NCBI GenBank assembly: GCA_030588935.1 | Contig: JAUUWR010000071.1 | Coordinates: forward strand, 1-5,043 | From: a bacterium | GTDB lineage: Archaea; Nanobdellota; Nanobdellia; Pacearchaeales; GW2011-AR1 | DNA length: 5,043 nt | Direction: 5' to 3' | Shown: in pieces, positions 1-4,626 of the stretch | Layout of the letters: each line of letters opens with the position of its first letter | Numbering within the stretch: the stretch's first letter is position 1 | Position numbers and translations under genes: made by a program | Notes under the pieces: generated by a model | The model's database searches: none | Told to the model about the DNA's origin: nothing | The model's input: the letters and a program-made list of their open reading frames with translations, nothing else

Positions 1-408
1 AGTGAAAATCCTAAGATTGCAGAGCAAGGTGCAAAAAGAAGATTAGCAAAATATGAATCAATAACAAAAGAGTGCAAGAAATTTGAGATGATTAAGCTTT
101 TTGGAAACAAGAACAGCAAAAATTTAATTATTGGCTGGGGCTCAACTAAAACAGTTATTTTAGATGCTATTCAAGGACTTGATTATAAATTTTTACAGGT
201 TTTATATATGAAGCCTATGTCAGATGAGATTGAAAAAGAAATTCAAAAAGCTAAGAAAGTTATTTTAGTTGAGAATAATGTTACAGGACAATTAGGCAGA
301 TTAATTAGAGAAAAATCTGGATTGAAAATTAAAAATAGGATTTTGAAATATGATAGTCGTCCATTTAGGTCAGATGAGTTAAGGGGGGAGATACTTAAAG
401 TTAAATGA
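1..408 (+). CDS. korA: 2-oxoacid:ferredoxin oxidoreductase alpha subunit, C-terminal 135 residues (5' truncated by window edge)
   Basis: The frame is open from base 1 to a TGA at 406-408, so this is the 3' end of a larger gene; the ATG at 88 is internal. The visible residues match the C-terminal domain of KorA-type alpha subunits: a GWGSTK segment (window residues 45-50), the conserved VENN (90-93), TGQLGRLIR (95-103) and KYDSRPF (116-122). In this family the alpha subunit, often fused to the gamma domain, pairs with a beta subunit carrying thiamine diphosphate and an iron-sulfur cluster. The complex converts a 2-oxoacid plus CoA to acyl-CoA, CO2 and reduced ferredoxin in the cytoplasm. The beta gene follows at 756, supporting the assignment. 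The substrate (2-oxoglutarate, pyruvate or branched-chain 2-oxoacid) cannot be read from this fragment, so the kor symbol is a family-level label. Confidence 0.88.
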   Translation, partial: SENPKIAEQGAKRRLAKYESITKECKKFEMIKLFGNKNSKNLIIGWGSTKTVILDAIQGLDYKFLQVLYMKPMSDEIEKEIQKAKKVILVENNVTGQLGRLIREKSGLKIKNRILKYDSRPFRSDELRGEILKVK

Positions 409-416
409 TTTATTTG

Positions 417-450
417 AAAAATTGGGAGCCTTCGGACAACCCAATTTTTT
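417..450 (+). terminator. Hairpin plus T6 after korA (terminator-like or processing element)
   Basis: AAAAATTGGG (417-426) is perfectly complementary to CCCAATTTTT (440-449). The 13-base loop contains CTTCGG, the hyperstable cUUCGg tetraloop sequence. The 3' arm ends in six T's (445-450). It begins 8 bases after the korA stop. It has the shape of a bacterial intrinsic terminator; archaeal termination mainly needs only a T-rich tract, which is also present. It may instead protect the korA mRNA 3' end or lower expression of the genes after it. Confidence 0.6.
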
Positions 451-567
451 CCTTTTAACCTATAATGTTAAAATTATTCACTCTTGGCAGATGAGGAGAG
501 TAAGTTACTGATAATCAAGCTTAATATTTTGTAAGATTATAGAAAAATAAAATAAGCTAAATAAAAA
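451..567 (+). promoter_or_regulatory. Leader/promoter region before the 63-aa ORF, with weak inverted repeats
   Basis: No gene is visible here. CTATAATG at 460-467 and GATTATAG at 535-542 are possible TATA-like boxes; the second lies about 29 bases before the ATG at 568 and would fit a nearly leaderless transcript. Two short inverted repeats are present: ACTCT/AGAGT (480-484 with 497-501) and ATAATC/GATTAT (511-516 with 535-540). No Shine-Dalgarno sequence precedes the ATG. None of these elements is strong in such A+T-rich DNA. Confidence 0.3.
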
Positions 568-759
568 ATGACAAAAGTTCGCCGTACTAACATAAGTAAG
601 AAAATGGAAATAGAAGAGATTATAGAATCAGAAGAGCAAACAGCCAAAAGAATGGCTTCATTTTTTGAGGGAGAAAAAAATCAACCTTTAATAAGATCTT
701 ATAATCACCTTACTAAAGCAATAAATAATGCTAAAATTTATCTTAAAAATTTAAAATGA
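568..759 (+). CDS. Small hypothetical protein (63 aa) between korA and korB
   Basis: This short, highly charged protein (rich in K and E) is probably mostly helical: a basic N-terminus (about residues 1-12), an acidic stretch IEEIIESEEQ (about 15-24) and a lysine-rich C-terminal helix. There is no signal peptide, membrane segment, cysteine motif or family I recognise. Evidence that it is real: its TGA overlaps the korB ATG as ATGA (756-759), the usual sign of translational coupling, and it fills the space between two genes normally adjacent. The start is uncertain, because ATG at 604 (Met13) is an alternative and neither has a ribosome binding site. It could be a korB leader ORF that sets beta-subunit translation, a small accessory protein, or an insertion. 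I do not assign a function. Confidence 0.6.
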   Translation: MTKVRRTNISKKMEIEEIIESEEQTAKRMASFFEGEKNQPLIRSYNHLTKAINNAKIYLKNLK

Positions 760-1541
760 AAACTAAATTATCAACCAAAAACACAATAACCTGGTGCCCA
801 GGATGTTCAAACTTCATGCTACTTGAAAGTGTGAAAAAAGCATTTGGAAAAATAATTTCTGGAGGAACAAAGCAAGAAAATATTGCAATCGTGACAGGAA
901 TTGGATGTCATGCAAAAATATTTGATTATATTAATGTGTGTGGATTTTATGGATTGCATGGGCGGGTTATTCCAACTTGTTTAGGAATAAAATTAGGAAA
1001 TCCAAACATGACTGTGGTGGGATTTGCAGGAGATGGAGATACTTATGCAGAAGGAATGGCGCACTTTATTCATGCTGGAAGATATAATGCAAATATGACT
1101 TTAGTTGTTCATGATAATCAAAGTTTTTCATTAACAACAGGACAGCCGACCCCAACTACTCAGCAAGGTTATATAAGCAAGGCATCTCCTTTAGGAGAAC
1201 CTAATTATCCTTTAAATCCAATTAAATTAGCTCTTGCTTCTGGAGTAAGTTTTATTGCCCGCTGCAATGCCCAGGATATTGCACATACAGCCCAAATTTT
1301 AGAAGCTGCTATCAGGCACAAAGGATTTAGTTTTGTTGAAATTATTCAAGATTGCTTGATTTTTAATAAAAATATGAATGCCAAAGATAAATTAATGTAT
1401 AAAATTAATAATAAAAATGATATGAAGATTGCTGAGAAATTGGCTGGAGAGTGGGATTATAATTCAAAAAAAGGAAAAATTCCTATTGGGGTTTTGTATC
1501 ATGTTGAGAAACCTTGTTTAGATGAAAAATTGAAAAAGTGA
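756..1541 (+). CDS. korB: 2-oxoacid:ferredoxin oxidoreductase beta subunit (thiamine diphosphate-binding)
   Basis: The gene is complete, at 261 residues near the usual size of KorB-type beta subunits. The N-terminal WCPGC supplies cluster cysteines C14 and C17, GIGC gives C51, and C200 in the IIQDC segment is the likely fourth [4Fe-4S] ligand. The thiamine diphosphate/Mg motif begins GDGD at 92-95 and ends at N121 after the AGRYNANM helix. It should bind ThDP and pass electrons to ferredoxin, working with the alpha subunit encoded upstream. After N121 the active-site loop reads SFSLTTGQPTPTT rather than the YGMTGGQxSPTT I expect for this family, so the substrate may differ from 2-oxoglutarate. 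The start is fixed by the ATGA overlap with the preceding ORF and by WCPGC lying close to the N-terminus. The stop is only 4 bases from that of the convergent NYN1 gene. Confidence 0.92.
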   Translation: MKTKLSTKNTITWCPGCSNFMLLESVKKAFGKIISGGTKQENIAIVTGIGCHAKIFDYINVCGFYGLHGRVIPTCLGIKLGNPNMTVVGFAGDGDTYAEGMAHFIHAGRYNANMTLVVHDNQSFSLTTGQPTPTTQQGYISKASPLGEPNYPLNPIKLALASGVSFIARCNAQDIAHTAQILEAAIRHKGFSFVEIIQDCLIFNKNMNAKDKLMYKINNKNDMKIAEKLAGEWDYNSKKGKIPIGVLYHVEKPCLDEKLKK

Positions 1542-1545
1542 TTAT

Positions 1546-2088
1546 TTATAACAAACAATCTAAAATAAAATTTCTCGTAATATAAAATGTTTGTGAAGCT
1601 ACTTTTTTAAGATGATGAGAAATTGATTTTTTATTTCCAATAGCTACATACACAATTTTTTTATCAAATCTATTAATTACAGAAAAAACAGCACCTGAAA
1701 AGTCTCCATCATTAGTTATGATAAATGCTTTATCATAAATATTATCAAAAGCATCTAAAACCAAATTAAGTGCGAGATTTATATCAGTTGCCTTTTCAAT
1801 GTAAAAAAACTTTCCATCTTTTTTGTGCTTTTCTAATCTTCCAAAAATAATTTTTAATTTATCAATTTTCGTTAATTTATAGAAAAAGCTTTGTTGTTCA
1901 GCATATATTTTAGGATCACTAGATTGAACAACTGGAGAAATATAATAATTAATTTTCACTAAATTATCTTCTCCCACTAATTTCTTACAAAACTTTTCAA
2001 TATCAATTTTACAATCAAATGCTTTTTTAGTTGAGAAATAAAAATTACTTCCATCAATATAAATGGCAATATTCTCTCTAGAATCCAT
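1546..2088 (-). CDS. NYN (DUF88/LabA-like) PIN-fold domain protein, NYN1
   Basis: This 180-residue protein is a single NYN domain (a PIN-like, metal-dependent nuclease fold). Expected acidic and polar active-site residues are visible: IDGSN with D12 and N15, D102 in TDIN, and NDGDF with D127 and D129. The order and spacing match the family, so it is probably catalytically competent. No other domain is present. Characterised NYN proteins mostly act on RNA; the target here is unknown. It is a paralogue of NYN2 at 3959-4519, sharing IDGSNFY, a QQxFFxK segment with a DK following, RLxKxK, and DGDF, with roughly a quarter to a third identity by eye. It appears monocistronic, having its own promoter and a leader hairpin, and it converges on korB with a 4-base gap, so transcripts probably overlap at their 3' ends. 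The ATG at 2088 puts the first beta strand where expected; no Shine-Dalgarno sequence is seen. Confidence 0.88.
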   Translation of the reverse strand: MDSRENIAIYIDGSNFYFSTKKAFDCKIDIEKFCKKLVGEDNLVKINYYISPVVQSSDPKIYAEQQSFFYKLTKIDKLKIIFGRLEKHKKDGKFFYIEKATDINLALNLVLDAFDNIYDKAFIITNDGDFSGAVFSVINRFDKKIVYVAIGNKKSISHHLKKVASQTFYITRNFILDCLL

Positions 2089-2101
2089 TTTATTATGAAA
2101 A

Positions 2102-2127
2102 CATAGGATCCTTTTACAGATCCTATG
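2102..2127 (-). promoter_or_regulatory. 26-base leader hairpin of NYN1
   Basis: CATAGGATC (2102-2110) and GATCCTATG (2119-2127) form a perfect 9-bp stem with an 8-base loop. Read on the minus strand, it is followed directly by TTTT and the ATG of NYN1 comes 13 bases after the stem. With the predicted transcription start near 2137, the hairpin would open the 5' UTR. It could act as an attenuator (hairpin plus T tract), as a translation block, or as a nuclease target. The NYN2 leader has a hairpin of the same length in the same place. Confidence 0.7.
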
Positions 2128-2157
2128 GTGTTAATTACAATACTTAAGAAAATAACC

Positions 2158-2180
2158 TTTATATATTTTTTGTTTTAGAT
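2158..2180 (-). promoter_or_regulatory. NYN1 promoter: ATCTAAAAC element and TATA box
   Basis: On the minus strand ATCTAAAAC (2180-2172) runs into an A-rich BRE-like stretch and then TATATAAA (2165-2158), a good archaeal TATA box. About 25 bases beyond the box centre puts transcription start near 2137, next to a near-palindrome TGTTAATTACA (2129-2139). The same nine-base element stands at the same distance before the NYN2 TATA box. Confidence 0.6.
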
Positions 2181-2226
2181 AAGTTTGAATGTAATAATTT
2201 GCTTTAACAAAATATGAAAAGAAAAG

Positions 2227-2281
2227 CTTGCCCTTACAAAAATTCTTAAAAAGAGAGATTTGAATAGTTTGTAAGGGTAAG
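2227..2281. repeat. Long intergenic inverted repeat (possible terminator or structured RNA)
   Basis: CCCTTACAAA (2231-2240) and TTTGTAAGGG (2268-2277) are perfect 10-base inverted arms. Outside them three more Watson-Crick pairs and one G-U pair extend the stem to 14 bp (2227-2230 with 2278-2281). Inside, ATTC/GAAT (2242-2245 with 2262-2265) can lengthen it across small bulges. Read on the minus strand it lies about 90 bases after the stop of the 130-aa gene and is followed by pyrimidine-rich CTTTTCTTTTC, so it may mark the end of that transcript. A small structured RNA is an alternative. The rest of the 2089-2371 region holds the NYN1 promoter and leader; no short gene is convincing, although a weak hairpin AACTC/GAGTT is present at 2305-2326. 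Confidence 0.55.
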
Positions 2282-2371
2282 GATTATAATAGAAAAATAT
2301 CAAGAACTCTCTTCCCTTTTTGAGTTTAAAATATTATGGATTGAGGGTTTTTAAGATTTTTCTTTACTTAT

Positions 2372-2764
2372 TTATAATTTAGTGAGCTCACTATTATCTG
2401 CTTTGCTATTTTTCCTGAAGTCCTTAATTCTATCAACAATATAGTTTTTTGAATTACTTAACGCTGTAAAATAAATGAATCCCCCCATACCATATAACCA
2501 TCCTTTATGTAAGTTAATTAGTTCATTCTCGATTCCTAGAAGTTTATCACAAATATACAAACCAGCACCAGTTCCAAGTAAAATACTTTGTGCAACTAAT
2601 TCCCTTCTTGGAAGACTTCTCCAAACCCCATATTTATTCATCATCTCTCTATGAAAATCTGAAACTTCTCTTTCAGCCCCATATCTATTACAATACAAAT
2701 TTGTCGCTAAACCACTGAGAGTTTTACCGATTGCTGCAAATCCAAATGGTGCTAATTCATGCAT
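2372..2764 (-). CDS. Hypothetical protein (130 aa), probable small membrane protein
   Basis: I do not recognise this family. Two hydrophobic, glycine-rich segments are visible at about residues 56-77 (LVAQSILLGTGAGLYICD region) and 86-103 (HKGWLYGMGGFIYFTAL region), plus a weaker one near the N-terminus (5-20). A polar stretch with CNRYGAER and a likely helix occupies residues 25-52, and the C-terminal 25 residues are charged and probably cytoplasmic. This suggests a small protein with two or three membrane passes. It follows the DUF362 gene on the same strand after 52 bases, but a TATA-like box 26 bases before its ATG suggests separate, leaderless transcription. The start codon is supported by that spacing; downstream Met41 and Met42 would remove the first hydrophobic part. 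Confidence 0.7.
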   Translation of the reverse strand: MHELAPFGFAAIGKTLSGLATNLYCNRYGAEREVSDFHREMMNKYGVWRSLPRRELVAQSILLGTGAGLYICDKLLGIENELINLHKGWLYGMGGFIYFTALSNSKNYIVDRIKDFRKNSKADNSELTKL

Positions 2765-2786
2765 GATAAAATGTTTTGATTGAACA

Positions 2787-2794
2787 TTTATAAA
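2787..2794 (-). promoter_or_regulatory. TATA box of a likely leaderless promoter for the 130-aa gene
   Basis: TTTATAAA on the minus strand is centred about 26 bases upstream of the ATG at 2764-2762. That is the distance at which archaeal transcription would begin at or next to the A of the start codon. The purine-rich CAGATAAA just upstream could serve as BRE, though it is a weak match. Confidence 0.5.
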
Positions 2795-2816
2795 TTTATC
2801 TGTGGATAAAATAACA

Positions 2817-3938
2817 TCATTTAGAAATCTCCTTCATCGCCTTCGCAACTTTGGGATCATGTCTTAAACTTAGAGCATCTTGCGGACAAATCTCAATACA
2901 GCAAAAACATCTTATGCATTTCTTTTTATCAACAACAGGATAAGGCTTCAATGTTATTGCGCGGGCAGGACATTTACTTGCACATAAACCACATTTAATA
3001 CATTTGTTTGTATCACAAATAATCGGCCTTTCTCTAAATAAATCACAAATCATTTTCTTGGTTTGCTCTTTTTCTCTGCAACCAGGAATATCAAACTTGA
3101 ATTTAGGAAGTTTATCACCAACAGAAATAAATTTAAATTTAGGATAAAGTTTTCTTTTAACAGCTTCTTTTGTTGTAAAAACAGATTTAGGATTTAACTT
3201 GATAATTTTACAAGCAGCAATATCTAAAGCAATTCCATTTTTAGAAGCAAGGATCAAATTAGTTTTAACAGGATCTCCTGAACTCGGGCCTTCTCCTTCC
3301 ATTGCAATAATTCCATCCATTATTGTTAATTCAGGCATTATATTTTGATAAATATCAACCAGAACATTAGAAAACTTCTTGTCTCCTTTTGCTTTTAAAT
3401 GAGTTCTTTGTTTTAAACCTCCAGGAACAACCCCATAAAGATTTTTTACAGCTCCTGTAAATTTAGTTAAAGTATGGGTTTTTAACTTGGGCATATTAAT
3501 AACTAAATCAGCATTCTTAAGGGTTTTAGACATTGGAATTTTCTTTAAAACTTTTGCTTTTTTATCTTTGACATTTACTAATTTATCTAATTCAAAAATA
3601 ACCAGCTTGCCATATTTCTTAGCTATTTTATCAATTCCACTTGCCTTGAATGAAGCTTCTGGATTAGTAAATGGAGAATCTCCTATAAAAATCTTGCAGT
3701 TATTTTTCTTTAAAATCTTGCAGACAGCTTCGACAATTGTTGGATTTGTGGTTGTTGCAATTTGTTTTTTCGGAAAAACACCAACAACATTTGGTTTAAT
3801 CAAAACTTTTTTCCCTTTATATTTAGAAAAATCAAATTCAATTAATTTCAGAGCTTTTTCAACAGCTTTATCAACTTTCTTCTGTTCATAACCTAAACAT
3901 TTTACAATAGCAACTTTTTCTATGCCTCTTTTTTTCAT
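2817..3938 (-). CDS. DUF362 domain protein with C-terminal double [4Fe-4S] ferredoxin domain
   Basis: This complete 373-residue protein has a DUF362 core (about residues 8-285) followed by a two-cluster ferredoxin module. Core landmarks are KPN (48-50), GDSPF (86-90), PKLKTH (150-155), GAVKNLYG (162-169) and MDGIIAMEGEGP (207-218). The ferredoxin part has two complete CxxCxxCxxxCP motifs: C313, C316, C319, C323 and C341, C344, C347, C351. No signal peptide is seen, so it should be a soluble cytoplasmic electron carrier or redox enzyme; the substrate is unknown for most of the family. It starts 20 bases after the NYN2 stop and is probably cotranscribed with it, although a weak TATA-like CTTAAATAA (3967-3959) sits about 25 bases before its ATG and could drive a leaderless transcript. 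The same-window ferredoxin-dependent oxidoreductase is a conceivable partner, but nothing in the sequence links them directly. Confidence 0.92.
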   Translation of the reverse strand: MKKRGIEKVAIVKCLGYEQKKVDKAVEKALKLIEFDFSKYKGKKVLIKPNVVGVFPKKQIATTTNPTIVEAVCKILKKNNCKIFIGDSPFTNPEASFKASGIDKIAKKYGKLVIFELDKLVNVKDKKAKVLKKIPMSKTLKNADLVINMPKLKTHTLTKFTGAVKNLYGVVPGGLKQRTHLKAKGDKKFSNVLVDIYQNIMPELTIMDGIIAMEGEGPSSGDPVKTNLILASKNGIALDIAACKIIKLNPKSVFTTKEAVKRKLYPKFKFISVGDKLPKFKFDIPGCREKEQTKKMICDLFRERPIICDTNKCIKCGLCASKCPARAITLKPYPVVDKKKCIRCFCCIEICPQDALSLRHDPKVAKAMKEISK

Positions 3939-3958
3939 GTTTAATTATATATTTTAAG

Positions 3959-3979
3959 TTATTTAAGGTTTTCTTTATC
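3959..3979 (-). repeat. 21-base direct repeat, copy 1 (3' end of NYN2)
   Basis: On the minus strand the copy reads GATAAAGAAAA then CCTTAAATAA and encodes the last residues of NYN2, DKENLK plus stop. It matches 4606-4626 at 20 of 21 positions, in the same orientation, 647 bases apart. Bases 3959-3975 are an exact 17-base match. The repeats bracket the NYN2 gene together with its promoter and leader. Confidence 0.8.
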
Positions 3980-4519
3980 AAAACATTTATCTAAAATTTC
4001 TTTTGTTAGTTTTATAGATTTATTGCAAGTTTGTTTTAATTGCCATGACATGCTTTGTTTAAAATAAGCATTTACCACTTGTTTTTCTTTGTTCTGCACC
4101 ATCTTTATACAAGGAACAAAATCCCCGTCTCCTGAAACAAGAATTGCTATATCATAATTATCTTCATAAGCTTCTTTCACAATTTCGGCAGCTATATGAA
4201 TATCGTCCCCTTTAACAACATAATAATGTTTATTTGTTCCTTTAATTTTTCTTTTTTGTAATCTGCTAAGTCTTAATTCTACTTTATCTGTCTTTTTTGT
4301 TTTATTAAAAAACTTTTGTTGTTTAGAATATTTTTCAGGATTTTCTTTATAATTAAGAGGAGCATTATAATAAAATACTTTTTCTAATTTATCTTCTTTA
4401 GATAATATTTCTCCTAACTTTTTAAAATCAAAATCAGATAAGCTTTTAGAATTTCCATAAATTGATTTTAATCCATAATAAAAATTACTGCCATCAATAA
4501 ATAGAATAACTCTTTTCAT
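3959..4519 (-). CDS. NYN (DUF88/LabA-like) PIN-fold domain protein, NYN2
   Basis: This complete 186-residue protein is a single NYN domain. IDGSN gives D9 and N12 at the end of the first strand, GDDIH gives D106, and GDGDF gives D131 and D133, so the expected metal-binding acidic residues are intact and nuclease activity, probably on RNA, is likely. The middle region is lysine-rich (about residues 63-98), consistent with nucleic-acid binding. It is a diverged paralogue of NYN1. Upstream dtdA acts on charged tRNA, so a tRNA or translation link is possible but only suggested by position. The DUF362 gene follows after 20 bases. The gene has its own BRE/TATA promoter and a 26-base leader hairpin. 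The ATG at 4519 sits just before the first beta strand, 8 bases after the hairpin, with no Shine-Dalgarno sequence. Its last six codons and stop are near-identical to the 3' end of dtdA, which hints at insertion. Confidence 0.9.
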   Translation of the reverse strand: MKRVILFIDGSNFYYGLKSIYGNSKSLSDFDFKKLGEILSKEDKLEKVFYYNAPLNYKENPEKYSKQQKFFNKTKKTDKVELRLSRLQKRKIKGTNKHYYVVKGDDIHIAAEIVKEAYEDNYDIAILVSGDGDFVPCIKMVQNKEKQVVNAYFKQSMSWQLKQTCNKSIKLTKEILDKCFDKENLK

Positions 4520-4527
4520 ATTAAAAA

Positions 4528-4553
4528 CCCGGTCTTACAAACGTAATACCGGG
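4528..4553 (-). promoter_or_regulatory. 26-base leader hairpin of NYN2
   Basis: CCCGGT (4528-4533) pairs with ACCGGG (4548-4553). After a C/T mismatch, TTAC (4535-4538) pairs with GTAA (4543-4546), leaving a 4-base loop. On the minus strand the stem is followed at once by TTTTT and the ATG is 8 bases away. The G+C-rich outer stem stands out in very A+T-rich DNA. It has the shape of an intrinsic terminator placed directly in front of a start codon, as in NYN1, so it could attenuate transcription, hide the start, or be a processing site. Confidence 0.75.
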
Positions 4554-4556
4554 GAA

Positions 4557-4573
4557 CATATAATTATAATATG
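4557..4573. promoter_or_regulatory. 17-base near-palindrome at the predicted NYN2 transcription start
   Basis: The 17 bases starting CATATAATT and ending ATATG are dyad-symmetric except for one A/A mismatch pair and the central base. It overlaps the predicted start site near 4563, where a repressor operator would be effective. In such A+T-rich sequence it may be chance, and it also contains TATA-like strings that could act as an alternative promoter. Confidence 0.3.
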
Positions 4574-4583
4574 GGATTTTAAA

Positions 4584-4606
4584 CTTATAAAACTTTCGTT
4601 TTAGAT
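4584..4606 (-). promoter_or_regulatory. NYN2 promoter: ATCTAAAAC element, BRE-like CGAAAG and TATA box
   Basis: On the minus strand ATCTAAAAC (4606-4598) overlaps CGAAAG (4598-4593), a good BRE-like sequence, followed by TTTTATAAG (4592-4584). The box centre near 4588 predicts transcription start near 4563, about 10 bases before the leader hairpin. The order and spacing repeat those before NYN1 exactly. Confidence 0.65.
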
Positions 4607-4626
4607 TATTTAAGGTTTTCTTAATC
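4606..4626 (-). repeat. 21-base direct repeat, copy 2 (3' end of dtdA)
   Basis: This copy matches 3959-3979 at 20 of 21 positions. In the dtdA frame it reads GAT TAA GAA AAC and then CTT AAA TAA. The one mismatch (T here, A in copy 1, at base 4623 on the plus strand) turns a lysine codon into the dtdA stop. Without it dtdA would continue as KENLK to the next in-frame stop, just as NYN2 ends. Confidence 0.8.

Noticed and set aside
88..408. Reading the korA fragment as a complete 106-aa gene starting at ATG 88
   Set aside because: The frame stays open to base 1 and the upstream residues continue a typical alpha-subunit sequence, so this is a window truncation and not a small gene.
480..516. 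Box C/D-type small RNA after korA (GATGA and CTGA present)
   Set aside because: The box C match is only partial, no clear C'/D' pair is seen, and the terminal stem is missing.
2221..2290. tRNA-like gene in the 2089-2371 spacer
   Set aside because: The stem-loop lacks the D- and T-arm signatures, CCA-stem geometry and a plausible anticodon arm.
3487..3891. 134-codon plus-strand ORF
   Set aside because: It lies wholly antisense to the DUF362 gene over its conserved core. The translation is a low-complexity F/L/S/T-rich product typical of the complement of lysine-rich A+T-rich coding DNA.
1546..4519. Toxin-antitoxin or defence system built around the NYN proteins
   Set aside because: No antitoxin-like small gene adjoins either NYN gene, and the neighbours (dtdA, DUF362, korB) are metabolic or housekeeping genes. 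The 63-aa ORF is on the other strand and coupled to korB.
3959..4626. Insertion sequence or transposon as the cause of the direct repeats
   Set aside because: No transposase and no terminal inverted repeats were found at the module ends; only direct repeats flank it, so a named mobile element cannot be supported.
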